In this document: in pieces, positions 5,235-5,405 of the stretch | Numbering within the stretch: position 1 is the stretch's first letter | Layout: every line of letters starts with the position of its first letter | Origin: Deltaproteobacteria bacterium | GTDB lineage: Bacteria > Desulfobacterota > Syntrophia > Syntrophales > UBA2210 | Reading direction: 5' to 3' | Length of the DNA stretch: 5,405 nt | NCBI GenBank assembly: GCA_019314085.1 | Contig: JAFCZZ010000228.1 | Coordinates: 1-5,405 of the forward strand | Notes under the pieces: generated by a model | What the model saw: only the letters and a program-made list of their open reading frames with translations | Databases searched by the model: none | What the model was told of the DNA's origin: nothing | Translations under genes and position numbers: made by a program

Positions 5235-5251
5235 ATATTTTATCAAAATAT
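5235..5251. promoter_or_regulatory. AT-rich palindrome, possible operator
   Basis: ATATTTT and AAAATAT face each other around ATC, a perfect 7-bp inverted repeat. It lies about 11-27 bases after the start expected from the TTGACA promoter, a normal place for a repressor site. AT-rich palindromes also arise by chance, so this is a suggestion. Confidence 0.4.
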
Positions 5252-5327
5252 ATATCATCCATTACACCCAATACCTTATCGAAGCATGGTGCGGGTTTAT
5301 CAATCGAACTGAAAGGGAGGCACAGGT

Positions 5328-5405
5328 ATGAGCCAAATAGAGACCGAGGTCCTGATTATCGGTGGCGGGGTTGGCGGCGCTGCCATAGCCAGAGAGCTAT
5401 CCAGG
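5328..5405 (+). CDS. FAD-dependent oxidoreductase, N-terminal 26 residues, runs off right edge
   Basis: The ATG is preceded by GGGAGG with seven bases spacing. The 26 visible residues form a Rossmann beta-alpha-beta opening: strand TEVLIIGGG, the GxGxxG turn (Gly12 to Gly17) and helix AAIARELS. This is the FAD-binding start shared by glycerol-3-phosphate dehydrogenase (GlpA-like), DAO-type and geranylgeranyl reductase-type flavoproteins. The sequence is closest in feel to the GlpA-like group, but 26 residues cannot decide. It is separated from the AOR gene by 328 bases with its own promoter-like signals, so it is probably a separate transcription unit on the same strand. Confidence 0.75.
   Translation, partial: MSQIETEVLIIGGGVGGAAIARELSR

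Larger units (their letters stand above)
5084..5327. other. Intergenic region upstream of the FAD-dependent oxidoreductase
   Basis: There is no recognisable gene here. A 19-codon frame (ATG 5133-5135, stop 5190-5192) has AAGGAG four bases upstream and could encode a short leader peptide (starting MRTNPAARRFIPIL). It resembles nothing I know. The rest contains the promoter-like box and palindrome described separately and becomes AT-rich toward the gene. Confidence 0.4.

Overview
The window reads as a piece of an anaerobic bacterial chromosome. The main clues are a tungsten/molybdopterin aldehyde:ferredoxin oxidoreductase (AOR) next to an iron-dependent alcohol dehydrogenase, a thiolase-like and an SCP2-like protein nearby, moderately GC-rich genes, and Shine-Dalgarno-led starts. 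This suits a Desulfobacterota-type sulfate reducer or syntroph. That placement is inference from gene content; no taxonomic marker gene is present.

Layout, left to right. (1) On the minus strand, 1-498 is the N-terminal part of a thiolase-like protein (SCP-x/acetyl-CoA acetyltransferase-like) that runs off the left edge. Its best start is an unusual CTG with a good Shine-Dalgarno. (2) From 499 to about 1000 the same minus-strand frame carries what looks like a decayed CBS-domain pair, broken by four internal stops and running without a stop into the thiolase. (3) 1003-1440 has no convincing gene. It holds a dense group of palindromes (1151-1194) and a 10-bp inverted repeat (1357-1425) just ahead of the next gene. 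(4) On the plus strand there is a small SCP2-like protein (1441-1794), an iron-containing alcohol dehydrogenase (1874-3169), and four bases later an AOR (3174-4999). The AOR is split by a -1 frameshift right after the CxxCxxxC cluster motif. (5) 5000-5327 is an intergenic region with two hairpins, a perfect TTGACA box and an AT-rich palindrome. (6) At 5328 an FAD-dependent oxidoreductase begins and runs off the right edge.

How the genes could work together (inference): the alcohol dehydrogenase would interconvert an alcohol and an aldehyde with NAD(P)H, and AOR would interconvert the aldehyde and the carboxylate with ferredoxin. The thiolase-like and SCP2-like proteins, on opposite strands, resemble the two halves of eukaryotic SCP-x and suggest lipid or acyl-CoA handling. 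The frameshift means AOR may be inactive in this copy unless it is a sequencing error or is bypassed.

No tRNA, rRNA, CRISPR array or intact insertion sequence was seen. I found no clear evidence of a wholly new system. The items most worth a second look are the AOR frameshift, the CTG-started thiolase joined in frame to a CBS relic, and the palindromes around the SCP2-like gene.
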